A DNA stretch of 64,000 nucleotides from Neocallimastix lanati (nom. inval.) (taxonomy: Eukaryota; Neocallimastigomycota; Neocallimastigomycetes; Neocallimastigales; Neocallimastigaceae), in assembly GCA_016946835.1 (NCBI GenBank), contig JACVTC010000139.1:339501-403500 (forward strand), given 5' to 3'. Below the pieces are notes generated by a model. That model had not been told where the DNA came from. It searched no databases and saw only the letters and a program-made list of their open reading frames with translations. Position 1 is the first letter of the stretch. Each line of letters begins with the position of its first letter. Shown here in pieces: positions 54,931 to 64,000 of the stretch. The position numbers were made by a program, and so were the translations under genes.

Positions 54931-57900
54931 TTTTTTTTTTTTTTTTTTTATAGTCGCAATTATTGCGAACTTTAATCTTTATTTATTTATTCTTATATAA
55001 AATACATGAATACTTTTAATTTTGATAAAAAATAAAAAAACACAGAATTAAAAAAATAAATAAATATTATTTGTCCAATTTGAACATAATAATAAAGAAA
55101 TAGTAACGTGAAATAAAAAGTAATAATCAAAAATAAGTGTATAAATAAATTCAGAAAAAAGTTCATATGCAAAGAACCTCACCTCTTATGGGTTAGGGTT
55201 TGAATTGTCTATCTGAAAGAAATTATGGTCTTCTCCTTCAGAGGCATTGGCTCTGCTAGCCTGTCTTACTGCATTTTCAGCGTTGATTCTCCTGGCTAGT
55301 TTGCGCTTATACTTTCGGAATAGCAACCCTTGCCAAGTACTAGCCCGAGGCATAATTTCTGTAAAGAGAGCTGCAGATCCCACCAAGAATGGCGTTTTTG
55401 AATAATCACCAGAAATGATTTTGTTCTTAAACAAAATATCCCATTCCTTTTTATAATTTAAATCTATTATATCTGCATCCCTTCCACCAAGAAGAAAGTT
55501 ATATAATCGGTACCACGTCACATAAATATTTACACACTCATTCAGAAAATTACTTAAATTATCACGATTTTCACCAATTGAACTATTCACTAAATTAGAA
55601 ATAACGATATTAAAATTTTCACTATTACTAATATTAATAATTCTATTTTCACTATCACTATTTCTACTATTATTAACAATATTATTTCTATTGTTAATAT
55701 TATTAATATTATATACTTCGTTACTACTATCAGAATCAGAACTTAATTCTATATTATTCATATCTGTGATAACAGTGTCTACATTACTATTAGATATTGG
55801 ACAATATTTAGAAATAATATAAAATATTTCATAAAGAATTTCAATATCCTTAAAATATTTCATTCGAAATTCATGGAAAAGATAGCATTTAGAAAACCAA
55901 TGTTCCAATCGAGGATTACAATTTTTTCTATAACAACAAGGACACCTTTCAGGACAGTCTTCTTCAATCATTTTGGCGGCTTTGGCAACACGAGCATCGA
56001 ATTTATATCCACATTTGGTACGAAGTACCTATCGGAAGCCAATGCTAAATTCAGGATATTTATAATTTAGCTTAAGATACTCTCTGGTTGTCTCAAAATT
56101 ATTATTTTTATAAGCTTTAGCTTTAATTGATTTTCCTGCCATATCTCTATCCAAACACAATAAAGGGAAGTAAAGCTATTTCCTTTAGAAAATCCTTCAA
56201 TCCATTGTAATCCTGAATTAACTAGTGTCTGTATACTTCTCGTTCTATCTTTGTTAGATCCAAGTAGAGGTGCATAATATGAAACTTGTCCAATTACTAT
56301 AGCTGAAAATAACATTCTTTTATAAGGGATAGGAATATGAGGATTCTTAAGAAATCCTTTAATGGAATAAAGTGTATTTCTAACTTTATTATTCATTTTC
56401 TGTATGATCGGTTTCAATTCTAAATCGTTTGAAAATGGTATACCTAAGTAGGTATAGCAATTCGTTTTAGGTAATTCTTGACTTGAAAGATAAAAGGTAG
56501 GATTACTATTATAAAGAAATCTAGAAACTTCCCCTTGTACTACTAGACTGACACATTTATTGATACCAAATTGCATCTCATTATTTCTAGCCCATTTACT
56601 GGCAAACTTTAACAATTTCTTAAGTTAGGATCTTGTTGGAGCACATAACACAATGTCATCTGCAAAAAGATCTCCACAACAACGTTTATCACCAATAGAG
56701 ATGCCATATTTATTACAATTATTAAAAGTATCATTAATGAACAAGTTAAACAAAATTAGTGAGAGGGGACAACCTTGACAAACTCCTTTCTTAATATTAA
56801 ATGATTCCGATAATTGTCCATCAACTCTTACACAAGCCTTGGAAGATAAGTATAAATTTTCAATAAAATTATAGCACTTACCTCTAATACCTAATTGATG
56901 AATCTTCATTAATACATTATATATGGGCACTGAGTCATACGCTTTTTTAAGGTCCAATAAAGCAAGGTAAGTATCCTTATTTTCAAATTTCCTTCTCTGA
57001 CATATAATTCTTAATGTAGTGTAAAAACTTATACATTCCTCTCGATTACGAAATCCATATTGTTCAGGTCTTATAAAACCTTCATCAATTCCATATTTAG
57101 AGATTCTATTAGCTATGATTTTTGCTATAATTTTTAATCCATTATTGATAAGAGAGATGCCACGATAGTTATTACAATCTGATGTATCACCCTTTTTATG
57201 AATAGAAACTATTGATGCGGTATTCCATGATTTTGGGAAATCATTATTCCAAATACGATTGATTAAGGCTTTGAGAGATTTAAAACCAGATGAAATATTA
57301 CTTTTATTATCACTTGGTCCTACTGAATCATCTTTACAAGGAATCAAAGCTTTGAAGAATTCCATTGGAATACCATCAGGACCACAAGCTTTAAAGTTAG
57401 GAGTGGAGGAGATTGCTTTGCAAATTTCTTCATCGCTTATACCTTGGTTAATATCCCATTCTTGTTGCCTTGGTCTTCCCAAATTCCTTAGTTCATCAGA
57501 ATCTTTCCAGTAATCTTTAGAAAGACTATGACCTGAAGAATCCGACCCTAAGAATTTATAATGAGAATGTCAAATTTTAATTTTTCATCTGTAGAAGAAA
57601 CAAGTTCATTATTATAATTTTTAATAGGATGAGAGACCGTGAAAGATTGATTATTTATTTTTGCATTTTTTTTAACCCATTTCCATGCTTTCCTACTATC
57701 CTTTTTAAGAGCTAACGAACATCCAATTTTAATCCAATATAAATATTCTTTTTTCCTAAATTCGTTACATTTTTTATGAATTGATTTACAAAGTCTGTTA
57801 TACAAGTCAACTATTTTAGCAAATTCATTGGAATCATTTGCAGAAACATAATGCTTAATTTGTTTGTATTTAATGTACTTTACCCTTTGAAAACAATAAA

Positions 57901-59500
57901 TTTTTCGTGACATTCTAAACATCACTTTTCTGATTTCTGTTGAAGATATAATTGATAAGTCCTTAGCAATGGAATTAGTAGTGTTAATGAACTTTTCAAT
58001 AGCACTATTGAAAGTTCTTCATTTCCTATTTCTTCACTAAGAATCTTAAATTTATTGTGATGACATATTTCTTTCTTTTGTTCAAGACTTTTATACCTAT
58101 CCCATCTTACAAATTTTTTTGATAACAAAAATGATTCATCTGTGGTAATTTTCTTACAATAAACTATGAGAGGTTTATGATCAGATACAGAAAGATAATC
58201 AACTAATTAAGCACTTGATATTTTATCCAGCATTCTTGAATTGACTAACGCATGATCAATATCTGGTGAATATCTACCTCTTGTCCATGAAATAGGCGAA
58301 CCATTAATCGGAAGAATAAACCAGTTATCAAGGTTACTATTGGATAATTTATCTTGTAAATCAGAGGTACTCATGTTAAAGTCTCCAAGAAGAATAGATG
58401 GATGATTGGTGTGATTATGAAGCCATGTGAAAAATTCTGAAAATGCATATCGGACTTGTAATGAGTGTTTCTTAGTGGGAATAAAAACATTACCAACAGA
58501 ACACTTAGAGTGATTCCGGAGATTATTTAAAGAAACAAGATAAATATAGGAATTATTTTCAAGTACTGCTTGACATGAGACTTGATAACCAAGATATAAA
58601 CCCCTGCAACCTGGAGTAGTAGGATCCATTCTTTTCACGAAATATTTATTGTTGGGAAGTGTTACTTTACATGGATTTCTAGCCTCATTGGTACCATTAC
58701 CTGTTTCCTGAAAACATAGAAATAATGGTTTAAATATTGTGTTGAAGTACTCAATACTATCTCTTTTCACAAAATTCCATCCGTTGGTATTCCAACTAAG
58801 ACAAAAAGAAAACTTTCCTGTGTTAGAATGTGAAAATGGATTTTGAGAATTAAGATTAGGAATATTGGGAGCAATGAGTTCATGATTGTCATTAATAACA
58901 TTTACTAAATTCGTTGAACTGAGGTTTACTGTGTTAATATCATTGGATGTGTTATTAGATATTAAATTTTGTTTTAAATGTCGAAAAGAAACCTTATGAT
59001 TCCATTGGGAATATCTACGATATGAAATTTTAACTCCTGAAAGTGCATTTTCAAATACTATTTTAAATTTTTCGTGGTTGAAATTTGGAACGTATACTTT
59101 TATCCTGAAGAAGCTATCATTGAATTTAGTAATTCTCTTTACTGACAAAATATTATCATTGAATTTTTTGCATTTAGAATGAATAAATTCCTTCATTTTA
59201 GCATTTGGTCTATGAGTGTATACCACGAATTTTAAAAATCGATCTTGAGTTGTCAATAGATGTTCCATAACAGCGAGAACCTCGATGAAATATCTCTTCC
59301 ATAATGAACAATAAATTACAAATTGATAAAAAAATGAAACTAAAATAAACTAAAATACTAAAATCTAAGAAATATAGATATAAAAAATATATATATATAA
59401 AAAAAATAGAAAATTTTAAATATTAAAAAAAAAAATAATAATAATATGAATATGAATATGAATATCCTATCTTCGTGGAGTAATTGATAAAGTTTAAATA
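54931..59500 (-). mobile_element. LINE copy B (APE-type non-LTR retrotransposon), longest copy
   Basis: From the 5' side, 59268-58207 encodes an N-terminal domain of about 150 residues, then an APE-type endonuclease (LSWNTNGWNF, CFQETGNGTNEARNP, SILLGDFNMS, SPDIDHALVN, then SVSDHKPL beyond a TAA at 58206). 57482-56625 is the reverse transcriptase (FKACGPDGIPMEFFK, NNYRGISLINNGLKI, LLDLKKAYDSVP, KGVCQGCPLSLILFN, LFADDIVLCAP). 56615-55186 is the thumb and C-terminal region (NCYTYLGIPFS, CPERCPCC ... LEHWFSKC zinc motif, NFLLGGRDAD, RRINAENAVRQ). Several stops and at least two shifts silence it. A T-run at the left end is its poly-A tail. No separate ORF1 with zinc knuckles was found upstream. 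Confidence 0.87.
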
Positions 59501-59540
59501 AAATGAACAACTTAAGAATTTTGTAGTAATGAATAATATT

Positions 59541-61276
59541 TTTTCTTTTTTTTTTTTTTTAACGGCAGTAAACTTGTTTCATCTTTATTAATTAAATATT
59601 TGATAAAATACATGTAATAAAATAATAAAAAAAAAGATAAAAAAATAAACAAAAAATAAAACACAAAAAAATAAAATAATGGTATAATATATTCTAGTTT
59701 CATTTAATTAATATTTGTAAGACTTCACAAGGGCAATATTATACTGAAGTATAATAATTAATTTTGACTTCGCAATGTTAATCATAATTTTAAGATACAA
59801 AATTATGATCTTCATTGGTTGCGCTAGCCATGCTGGCCTGTCTTACTGTTTCTTCAGCATTGACGCTCTTGGTAGTAGTAGTACGATTCGATTTGAACCT
59901 ATTGAACAAAAACCATTGCTGGCCATTAAAAATAGGTATAATCGATTGGAGAAGTGCCGCAGTAACCACTAAGAACGGCAGAATAAGCACCTGATTTCAT
60001 CTGGCACTTAAATAGATCCTTCCATTCCCTTGTACTGTTATTAATTCTTCGACCTCCAAGAAGGAAATTAAACACTTTTTCACACACACTAGAATCAATA
60101 TACACATTATTTTCAATACTATTACTAACATTACTAAAAATACTATTACTAATATTACTATAACTATTATTACTATTACTATTATTACTATTACTAATAT
60201 TACTATTACTATTATTATTATTACTATTAACTATATCATTTGTTAGGTTGCCACAGTAAAAAGCATTATATAAAAATAAAATTTTATCATTAACTTTACT
60301 ACGAATATGATTGAAAAAAGGACAATCAATTAACCAATGACTTATCCATTGTTTATTACTTTTACAACAGGGACAAAAATTAGGACACATTTGATCTATT
60401 ATTTTTGCAGCTTTAGCAATTCTAGCATCTAATCTATATCCGCTTCGTGCTCTCAATTGCCAATAGAAACCATATGAAAGATCAGGATATTCATAACAAA
60501 GTTTTATAAATTTTGATGTTTCTTCGAATTTGTTTTTGTCATAAAACTCAGCTTTAATAGAATTGATTTTCATATCTCTTTTCCAATAAAAATTCTTGAT
60601 TTTATTATCGTTATTACCTCTTTTCTCTAGTTTACGTTTAAGAGTTCTACTTTCTTTTGTCCATGTATATTTTCTAGATTTTGGAATATTATTAACTAAA
60701 TAGGAAATAATACAATTTGAATCTTTCCACTTATCAAAACATTTGACTTGAGACGAAGCACACTTAGCTGACAATGGAGGAATATTTAAATCTTTTGGAA
60801 TAGAATATACATTAATAAATGATTTGGCTTTTTGTATACCTGCAATCCATCTTAATCCTTTATTAATTAATTTCTGAGTATTATTTGTTCTAGCTTTATT
60901 TGAACCAAGTAAAGGCGCAAAGTAAGATACTTTACTAAGTACATAAGAGTTAATTATAATCTTCTTAAATGGAATAGGAATTTTGGAATTTGAAAGAAAT
61001 TTACTAACAGAAAAGAGAGCTTTAGTAACTTTAGAGTTAAGTAATTTAATAATAGGGTTCAACGATAAGCTTTTATCAAATGGTATGCCTAAATAGGTAT
61101 AACATTTAGTTATTGGGATTGGTTGACCAGCAAAATAAAAAGTAGGATCTCTTTTATTTTAAAAAAGAGGTGAGTCTGATCGAATCACCATCGTTGCACA
61201 CTTGTTAATTCCAAAATACATCATATTAAATTTAGCCCATTCATTTACCTTCTTAATGAATAATATCTTTTTTCCT

Positions 61277-61307
<31 letters not shown>
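59541..61307 (-). pseudogene. LINE copy C, 5'-truncated
   Basis: A mostly open frame (61062-59926) covers the region after the RT palm: CYTYLGIPFD just upstream, LNSKVTKALFSVSKFL, LGSNKARTNNTQKLINKGLRWIAG, then RSGYRLDARIAKAAKIIDQMCPNFCPCC with the HWLIDC half of the zinc motif, FLLGGRRINN, and after a shift KSVNAEETVRQASMA. T-runs lie at both ends (59541-59560 and 61277-61307). The left one is its poly-A tail. The right one lies at the junction to the duplicated target site. Confidence 0.83.
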
Positions 61308-61310
<3 letters not shown>

Positions 61311-61319
61311 TTTAATACC
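61308..61319. repeat. Target-site duplication, right copy (ACCTTTAATACC)
   Basis: Identical to 54919-54930. Removing everything between the two copies restores the minus-strand LINE A reading frame KFQGIKG-QNYDSDKF, which aligns with KFQGANYNNFKF of the plus-strand copy at about 20965. Confidence 0.75.
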
Positions 61320-61560
61320 TTGAAATTTGGAAACTGATTTCCAGTAACGTTCTAAAATATTGTCATATTTTACACATTTATATTTTTTGATTTTTTTATA
61401 CAGGTGTTATAAAAAGGAATAGAATGAATCAAACCATTTCTGGTGATTATTATATAATTTAAATCAATAATATCCGCATCTCTTCCACCAAGAACGTAGT
61501 TATATAATCGGTACCACATCATATATATTTACACACCGTTATTGCATTTTCTATTAATTC
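61320..61560 (-). pseudogene. LINE copy A upstream part plus a further LINE tail fragment
   Basis: 61320-61390 reads VKYDNILERYWKSVSKFQG on the minus strand, the continuation of copy A. 61430-61555 is nearly identical at DNA level to 55440-55545 of copy B (TTATATAATCGGTACCAC) and reads LGGRDADIIDLNY, so it is the tail of yet another truncated copy. Confidence 0.7.
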
Positions 61561-62349
61561 TAATTCTAAATTTTACCAAATTAACCAAATATATCTAATA
61601 TCGTAATATTACATTTTTTTATCTATATATAATATTATACTTTAACTTTATCAAAGCAGTATCAATATTTAACCTTATTATAATTTCATAACAAACAATC
61701 AAATCAGTTATTTAAAACACTAAATTTTTATTAATTATAAATAATATTTTATTTTATTTTATATATTTTTTGTTTATTTTTTATTGTTATTATTTCATTA
61801 TTTACATATAAATTAATATTTTAAAATTATGTATATAAAATGAAATGTAAAATTTTTTTATATATGTGCTTAATAATTAAATCAAATGCGATTTATCTTT
61901 TTTGTTTCTTTTAACGATAAAACGAATATTTTTTTTAGTATTTATAAATAAATATAGTGCATTTTAAATATAATTTAATAGATTATTCGAAGCAAAATTG
62001 ATTTTTGGTTTATACTATCTTTTTAATTCTAATATTTAGGGTTTTAATTATTATTTTTTTTAAAATAAAAAAAATAAAATTTTCTTAGGTTATTTACTTA
62101 TTGTTAATACGAAATCCATTTACTTTGATTCAAAAACGTTTATTATTTTCATGTTTTCTTTCACTCTTTAAAAAACGCTTTGTTCAAATATATATATTTT
62201 TTTTTAGAATTATATTTATTACTTTTAATTAAAAATGAATTTATATTCAAACCACTTTTTTGTATAAAAGGAATAAATATTAAAATATTTTAAAAGAATT
62301 TCATTCTCCTTTATTTATATAGGAGAAATTTTAAAATAAATTTCTAAAT
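61561..62349. other. Spacer between LINE cluster and MET6
   Basis: AT-rich, no gene seen; contains the 3' region of the methionine synthase gene. Confidence 0.6.
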
Positions 62350-64000
62350 TTAGTATTCCTTACGGAGAGTTAGAGCAACTTGAACAAGGTTCTTTAAGGA
62401 TGGTTCAACTTCAGCCCAACCACGAGTCTTTAAACCACAATCTGGGTTAATCCATAATAAGTCTGGAGAAATGTAGTTAAGAGTTTCACGAGCACGAGCA
62501 AGAATTTCTTCAACAGATGGAACACGTGGAGAGTGAATATCATACATACCTGGACCAATACCATTAGTATAACCGTATTGTTTGAAAGCACTTAAAAGTT
62601 TTAAGTCAGATCTGGAATTTTCAATAGTAATAGCATCAGTATCCATTCTCTTAATAGAAGTGAAAATTTCATTGAAATCACTATAACACATGTGAGTGTG
62701 AATTTGAGTAGTTGGCTTTACAGTACATGTAGCTAATAAGAAAGTATCAATAGCCCATTGAAGATAACCATCTTGATCACTCTTTCTTAATGGTAAACCT
62801 TCACGTAAAGCAGCTTCATCAACTTGAATAACCTTTATACCAGCATCTTCAAGATCTTTAACTTCCTTACGAATTGCTAAAGCAATTTGGTAAGCAGTAG
62901 TAGATCTTGGTTGGTCATCACGAACGAAAGACCATTGAAGAATAGTAACTGGACCAGTTAACATACCCTTAACAGGTTTTTTAGTACAAGTTTGAGCATA
63001 CTTACTCATTTCGACAGTCATTGGATTTGGACGAACAATATCACCATAAAGAATTGGTGGCTTAACGCATCTAGAACCGTAACTTTGAACCCAACCAAAT
63101 TGAGAGAAGATGTAACCTTCCATCTTTTCACCAAAGAATTCAACCATATCAGTACGTTCAAATTCACCGTGGACAATAACATCTAAACCATATTCTTCTT
63201 GCTTCTTAATACAACGCTTTGTTTCGTCCTTAATAAATTGGTCGTATTCTTCTTTAGTAATTTCACCCTTACGGAACTTTTGACGAGTTAAACGAACTTC
63301 CTTAGATTGTGGGAAGGAACCAATAGTAGTAGTTGGGAACTTTGGAAGATTAAGAATCTTTTGTTGAGCAGCAATACGTTCAGCAAATGGAGCACCACGA
63401 GTGAGCATATCTGGAGTAACACTGTTAACAGCTTCCTTAACTTCTGGCTTGTGAATAAGTGGAGAAGTTTTACGAGCATTGATTGACTTTTGATTGGCTT
63501 CAAGTTTGTCCTTAACACTGTCAGCACCATTATTGACAGCATTAGCAATAGTACTAATTTCATCAAGCTTTTCAACAGCAAAAGCTAACCAATCATAAAC
63601 TTCTGGGTTGTTCTTCTTAATTTTTTCTTCAGTAGTAAGAGTGTGTGGAACGTGAAGTAAACTACAACTTGGAGCAACAAAGACATTTTCAGAACCAAGA
63701 GCATCAACAGCAACTTGGACAGTTTTGATAGCCTTACATAAATCAGCCTTCCAAATGTTACGACCATCAATAACACCAACAGATAAAACAATCTTGTTTG
63801 GGAAAGACTTAACCTTTTCAATAACTGTTTCAAGTTGACCTAGAGCACGAGCAAGATCGATATGTAAACCACTGATTTCATTAGCAATAGCAGCAACGAA
63901 ATCGATGTTAGAATCAATTCTGTCAAAGTAAGTAGCAATTAAAATCTTAATACTTGGAACAGCTTGTTTGAATTGCTTGTAAGCAGTTTCAAAAGCATTT
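62350..64000 (-). CDS. MET6: Cobalamin-independent methionine synthase (MetE/Met6), 3' part
   Basis: The frame is open from the right window edge to TAA at 62350, about 550 codons without an intron; full-length enzymes have roughly 765 residues, so the N-terminal quarter lies outside the window. The enzyme transfers a methyl group from 5-methyltetrahydropteroyl-polyglutamate to homocysteine, the last step of methionine synthesis. Landmarks are TTTIGSFPQSKEVR, VIVHGEFERTDMVEFFGE, LTGPVTILQWSF, IQVDEAALREGLP, and the zinc ligands in THMCYSDF (His and Cys), AITIENSRS (Glu) and NPDCGLKTRGW (Cys). Codon use is far less AT-biased than in neighbouring genes (CGT, GGT, AAG, GTT and ACC preferred), as in highly expressed genes. 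Nothing is broken. The Met at 63408 is internal, not the start. Confidence 0.97.
   Translation of the reverse strand, partial: NAFETAYKQFKQAVPSIKILIATYFDRIDSNIDFVAAIANEISGLHIDLARALGQLETVIEKVKSFPNKIVLSVGVIDGRNIWKADLCKAIKTVQVAVDALGSENVFVAPSCSLLHVPHTLTTEEKIKKNNPEVYDWLAFAVEKLDEISTIANAVNNGADSVKDKLEANQKSINARKTSPLIHKPEVKEAVNSVTPDMLTRGAPFAERIAAQQKILNLPKFPTTTIGSFPQSKEVRLTRQKFRKGEITKEEYDQFIKDETKRCIKKQEEYGLDVIVHGEFERTDMVEFFGEKMEGYIFSQFGWVQSYGSRCVKPPILYGDIVRPNPMTVEMSKYAQTCTKKPVKGMLTGPVTILQWSFVRDDQPRSTTAYQIALAIRKEVKDLEDAGIKVIQVDEAALREGLPLRKSDQDGYLQWAIDTFLLATCTVKPTTQIHTHMCYSDFNEIFTSIKRMDTDAITIENSRSDLKLLSAFKQYGYTNGIGPGMYDIHSPRVPSVEEILARARETLNYISPDLLWINPDCGLKTRGWAEVEPSLKNLVQVALTLRKEY

Overview
This is a nuclear contig from an extremely AT-rich eukaryote, most likely an anaerobic gut fungus (Neocallimastigomycota). 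Three things point there: two genes carrying the cysteine-rich fungal dockerin (CBM10-like) modules that tether proteins to the gut-fungal cellulosome, several short introns per gene, and asparagine-rich coding tracts set in intergenic DNA made almost only of A/T homopolymers and short tandem repeats. No bacterial operon, CRISPR array, tRNA or rRNA could be supported.

Five host genes read as functional. A dockerin-bearing secreted Asn-rich protein (23239-26721, minus) and a leucine-rich-repeat membrane protein (36141-39621, minus) are complete, as are EFR3 (44119-47979, minus) and the Sec61-beta translocon subunit (about 19086-19993, plus). The methionine synthase MetE/Met6 (62350 to the window edge, minus) is cut by the edge. 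I worked out exon structures by hand. For the four complete genes the summed exons are an exact multiple of three.

Decayed host genes are a PI-PLC-like phospholipase fused to lectin-like and four dockerin modules (3793-7653), a Ste20-type kinase N-lobe followed by a Ser/Asn-rich exon (214-2000), and a small secreted cysteine protein with a duplicated domain (29536-30181).

The most unusual block is 7886-12751. It holds intronless remnants of a large nucleocytoplasmic DNA virus: an mRNA-capping enzyme (triphosphatase-guanylyltransferase, then cap methyltransferase), a frameshifted uracil-DNA glycosylase, and the N-terminal 445 codons of the second-largest RNA polymerase subunit (RPB2). The last two are divergent and their start codons overlap. 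I read it as an endogenous fragment of an asfarvirus/poxvirus-like fungal virus.

Mobile elements fill much of the rest. Copia and Ty3 LTR-retrotransposon fragments lie at 13048-16975, 28150-29043 and 30811-35910. A LINE family with an APE endonuclease, a reverse transcriptase and a conserved cysteine-rich tail lies at 20881-22311 and 53480-61560, including a nested insertion bounded by a 12-bp target-site duplication.
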